The notes beneath the pieces are model-generated. The model was not told the origin of the DNA, did not search any database, and saw only the letters and a program-made list of their open reading frames with translations. 64,000 nucleotides of DNA, taken from positions 60,771,947 to 60,835,946 of the forward strand of contig CM060191.1 of NCBI GenBank assembly GCA_030549335.1, written 5' to 3'. Source of the stretch: Pontederia crassipes. Taxonomy: Eukaryota; Streptophyta; Magnoliopsida; Commelinales; Pontederiaceae. The translations under genes and the position numbers were made by a program. Within the stretch, counting starts at the first letter, position 1. Each line of letters opens with the position of its first letter. Shown one piece after another: positions 61,166 through 64,000 of this stretch.

Positions 61166-61959
61166 ATATATTATTCTATTATATAATATATAAAAATTAA
61201 TATACCATGTTATACATGCTTTATACCCCAATTCCCAAATTTCAAAATAAAAGGAATAGTGCTTCTTCATTTTTTTATGGAATTCAAATGTTAATTGCCG
61301 AAGATCTGATTGTCGGATCATCGCAAAATTTGTACCTCCTATAGATCACAGCAACAAAACTTCTTTCAGTATTTTTTGATGATTTTAGGAGGCCGAATTT
61401 TTTTGTAATTATAAAAATTCCTTAAAACTTTCGTCCCCCCTAAGAAATCTAAAAATGCACGTTCTTGAAAATCGGACCTTTCGACAGCGCTCAGAACGGT
61501 CCCATTTAGTCCACATAGAGTTTTCAAATTTTTCTGAGAAATGATGAATTTTTTAGAATTTTTTTATCCAAACTTAAAAAGAGTATTCACATTATAGTTG
61601 ATAACTTTAGGGTTTAGCGTCGCACGTCTGTGAGGCCAATGTGATGCGATGTTCTACATTAGCGTCGCAATGTCAGGGTCGCTAATATGCGACGCTAGTT
61701 TGCATACCTTATAATTATAACATGGCGCCACATTAGCAACTCCGTAGCATCGCCTATTTGTCATTGCTAATGCATGATCCGTGTGCTCATCACAGAATGT
61801 ATCCTAACTGTTCTTTATTTTAATCCAATGCTTCGTAGCACCTTCCTCTTTCCCTCTTTCAATTCGATCCTCTTTTAATCCCTCCTCTCTCTTTCAATCC
61901 ACCATCCTTCCTCTCTTTCCATCCATCGTCCCTGATGATGCCTGTCCACCACAACAGTC

Positions 61960-62190
61960 AACATCATCTTCGTCATCATCCCGGTCATCGTGGTGCCACC
62001 CCCTTCTCCCTCTGCCCTCTGCTCTGACGACTCCACCGCCACGACCACCGCTACCCACCCTCTTCTCCCTTCACCCTCTGCCCCAATGACTCCGCTGCCA
62101 TGACCACCGCTACCTCACCCCCTACGCCCTCTGCTCCAATGAATCCGTTGCCATGACCACCGCTACCCCCACCCCTTCGCCCTCTGCCCC
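61960..62190. repeat. Imperfect tandem repeat, CCTCTGCxCC/ACCACCGCTACC units
   Basis: About four units of 50-65 bp with the pattern CTTCxCCCTCTGC...GACTCC...CATGACCACCGCTACC, just upstream of the PDR-like fragment. It may be an expanded copy of the 5' end of captured sequence. Confidence 0.7.
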
Positions 62191-62201
62191 ACCCCCTTCA
62201 C

Positions 62202-62374
62202 GATGAGGAGGAGGCCCTCACACTCGAAGAGGAGAAGCTGCCCACCTACGACCGTGTGCACTGGGCATCCTCACACTTGAAGAGGAGAAGCAAGAGATCG
62301 ACATTCAAGGCCTCGACTTTCGAAAGTGCATGGCCCTGTTCCAGTGCCTCATTTGGGTCGCCGAGGACGATTGA
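62202..62374 (+). pseudogene. PDR/ABCG-type transporter exon fragment (captured)
   Basis: Translation gives DEEEALTLEEEKLPTYDRV and, after a one-frame shift, EIDIQGLDFRKCMALF...VAEDD then a stop. Plant full-size ABCG (PDR) transporters have DDEEAL+WAALEKLPTYDR+ near the N-terminus, followed by EVD++GLG...L+++VAEEDNE, in the same order. Only some 170 bp are present, so no transporter can be made. The identification rests on two short motifs in the right order. Confidence 0.65.
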
Positions 62375-62991
62375 AATGAGGGGCGCAAGAATAATTTAAT
62401 TTGATGTAATATTATGTAATTTGATGTAATTGTCATAGATGTAATTTGATGTAGAAGAACGATTATCTCATGGATCTGTAATTTGATCTAATTTGATATA
62501 ATGGAAATGTTTATGTCATGTAATGTAATTTGATGATGTAGCAATCAATGAATGTAATGTAAAAAATTAGCAATCGATGAATGTGCAAGGCAATGTGATT
62601 TCTTTGAATGCATATATGTAGTTAGTGTCTCCTTTGCGTCGCAGTGGCGTCTTAGCGTTTAGCGCCACATTGGCGTTTGATTAGCGTCTCAAAGTAGCAT
62701 CAACTCAGCGTCGAAGTAGCGTTGACACATTCAGCGTCGTTTTAGCGTGTAAGTAGAGAAGCAGATGAGTGCTTCATGATGACACTTTTCGTGTCATTAT
62801 AACATCTCAATAGCGTCGCCATGCGATGGTAATAGCGTCGATGAACTCGTGGACGCGAAGTCAACGCTAATAGTGACTGAAATTTTGTGTCGCCAGGCCT
62901 ATGGCGTTAAGTCGACGCTAATGCGTTTCTTCAGCGCCGCATTAGAGCCTATTATGCTGTGTTGCTAATCACATCTTTTCTTGTAGTGTTA

Positions 62992-63626
62992 TGAGAGAAA
63001 AATTCTCGTCCGCCGTCATATGTCTTTGTGACTTTTCGACAAATACATCCAATCAACGTCCAAAGTCTTCATTCATCAACGTTGGATCAAATATGAACTT
63101 GGTGAGAACTTTAGTCCCACATCCAAAAGAAGAAAAAAGGATAATGAAAGGAGAAGTGGAGGATGAAACTTCTTATATGAAAATAAAACTATTTTTGTTC
63201 CCTAGCCGTTCAATTTTTACTCTCATATCGATTTTTTCCTTTCCCTGAATCCAAATACACTCTGAAACATCTAAAAATGTTGTCATGCATAAGGTCCGTC
63301 TAAGTCTAACATCTCCATATGTGGGCATATATGCATGCACACACGCAGATGAGTATATATGAGGACTAATATAATACATTCGATCAAGCCATGCATGGAA
63401 TCTTCAAAGTCAAATATCTTATGATTTACAACGTGACTGATAAAAAGGATGATACAACTGTAACAAGTAGCGGCGCTGCTGGCGGTTTGTAACCTCGCAA
63501 AATTACAGCAGATCGATTAATTTGAGTAGAGATACAAATGCCATGCCAGCCCATGGGGAATTAAGGATGACGAGGTCGATCACTCAAGGTTTTGCTCTCT
63601 TAATCATACAACGATACGCCATTAAC
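62992..63626. other. Downstream region of LHCB4
   Basis: AT-rich DNA that should include the LHCB4 3' UTR at its right end (minus strand). An 85-codon open frame at 62991-63248 has no recognisable similarity. Confidence 0.5.

Positions 63627-64000
<374 letters not shown>

Larger units (their letters stand above)
60457..62988. mobile_element. Non-autonomous CACTA transposon with host-derived cargo
   Basis: Begins CACTACAAGAAAACTGTCG and ends ATCTTTTCTTGTAGTG, inverse termini of the CACTA (En/Spm) superfamily. TTA lies on both sides (60454-60456 and 62989-62991). Both subterminal regions, about 400 bp each, are packed with variants of TAGCGTCGC / GACGCTAA in both orientations. The interior holds an ACTAT microsatellite, a CT-rich tandem repeat and a fragment resembling a PDR transporter exon. 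No transposase is present (2532 bp). The exact triplet and intact termini suggest it is younger than the 44667 copy. Confidence 0.92.

Overview
The window is nuclear DNA of a flowering plant, most likely a eudicot. It carries intron-containing genes for chloroplast proteins (petC, LHCB4), a plant D-type cyclin, a PLS-type PPR gene and a plant GPI-anchored SPARK-domain gene. The AT-rich DNA between them is filled with plant transposons. I cannot name the species.

Layout. 1-5737: decayed minus-strand LTRs of one TGTAACG...CGTTACA family, one nested inside another with a perfect 5-bp target duplication. 7048-8375 (-): five-exon CYCD6-like cyclin. 9237-14926 (+): a complete but dead Ty3/gypsy chromovirus with both LTRs, PBS, gag-pro-RT-RH-INT and chromodomain. 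14927-20406: no convincing gene. 20407-21475: MULE with long terminal inverted repeats. 21879-23492 (+): PPR gene. 24053-26856 (+): five-exon petC, encoding the Rieske protein of cytochrome b6f, with a retroposon in intron 3. 28434-29039: a tiny LINE/SINE tail split by a hAT MITE. 29963-33570: remains of a Tekay/Del-like gypsy element. 33637-36449: two MITEs and a SINE. 37425-38743 (-): SPARK/GPI-anchored protein gene. About 42173-52240 (+): a decayed Ty1/copia element broken by two solo LTRs, one of which holds a CACTA element. 52625-54538: another solo LTR. 54940-56461: a Pack-MULE carrying a broken DELLA (GRAS) gene fragment. 56839-59747: a second LTR of the 43109-47645 family. 60457-62988: a CACTA element with a fragment resembling a PDR-type ABC transporter first exon. 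63627-64000 (-): last exon of LHCB4 (CP29), cut by the window edge.

The five host genes are unrelated functionally except that petC and LHCB4 both serve thylakoid photosynthesis. They are single transcription units, not an operon or biosynthetic cluster. The most notable content is the mobile DNA: two DNA transposons that appear to have captured host gene pieces, and a four-element nest whose order of insertion can be read from target-site duplications. I found no sign of a new enzymatic or defence system. All exon boundaries were placed by eye from GT/AG sites, frame continuity and family knowledge.
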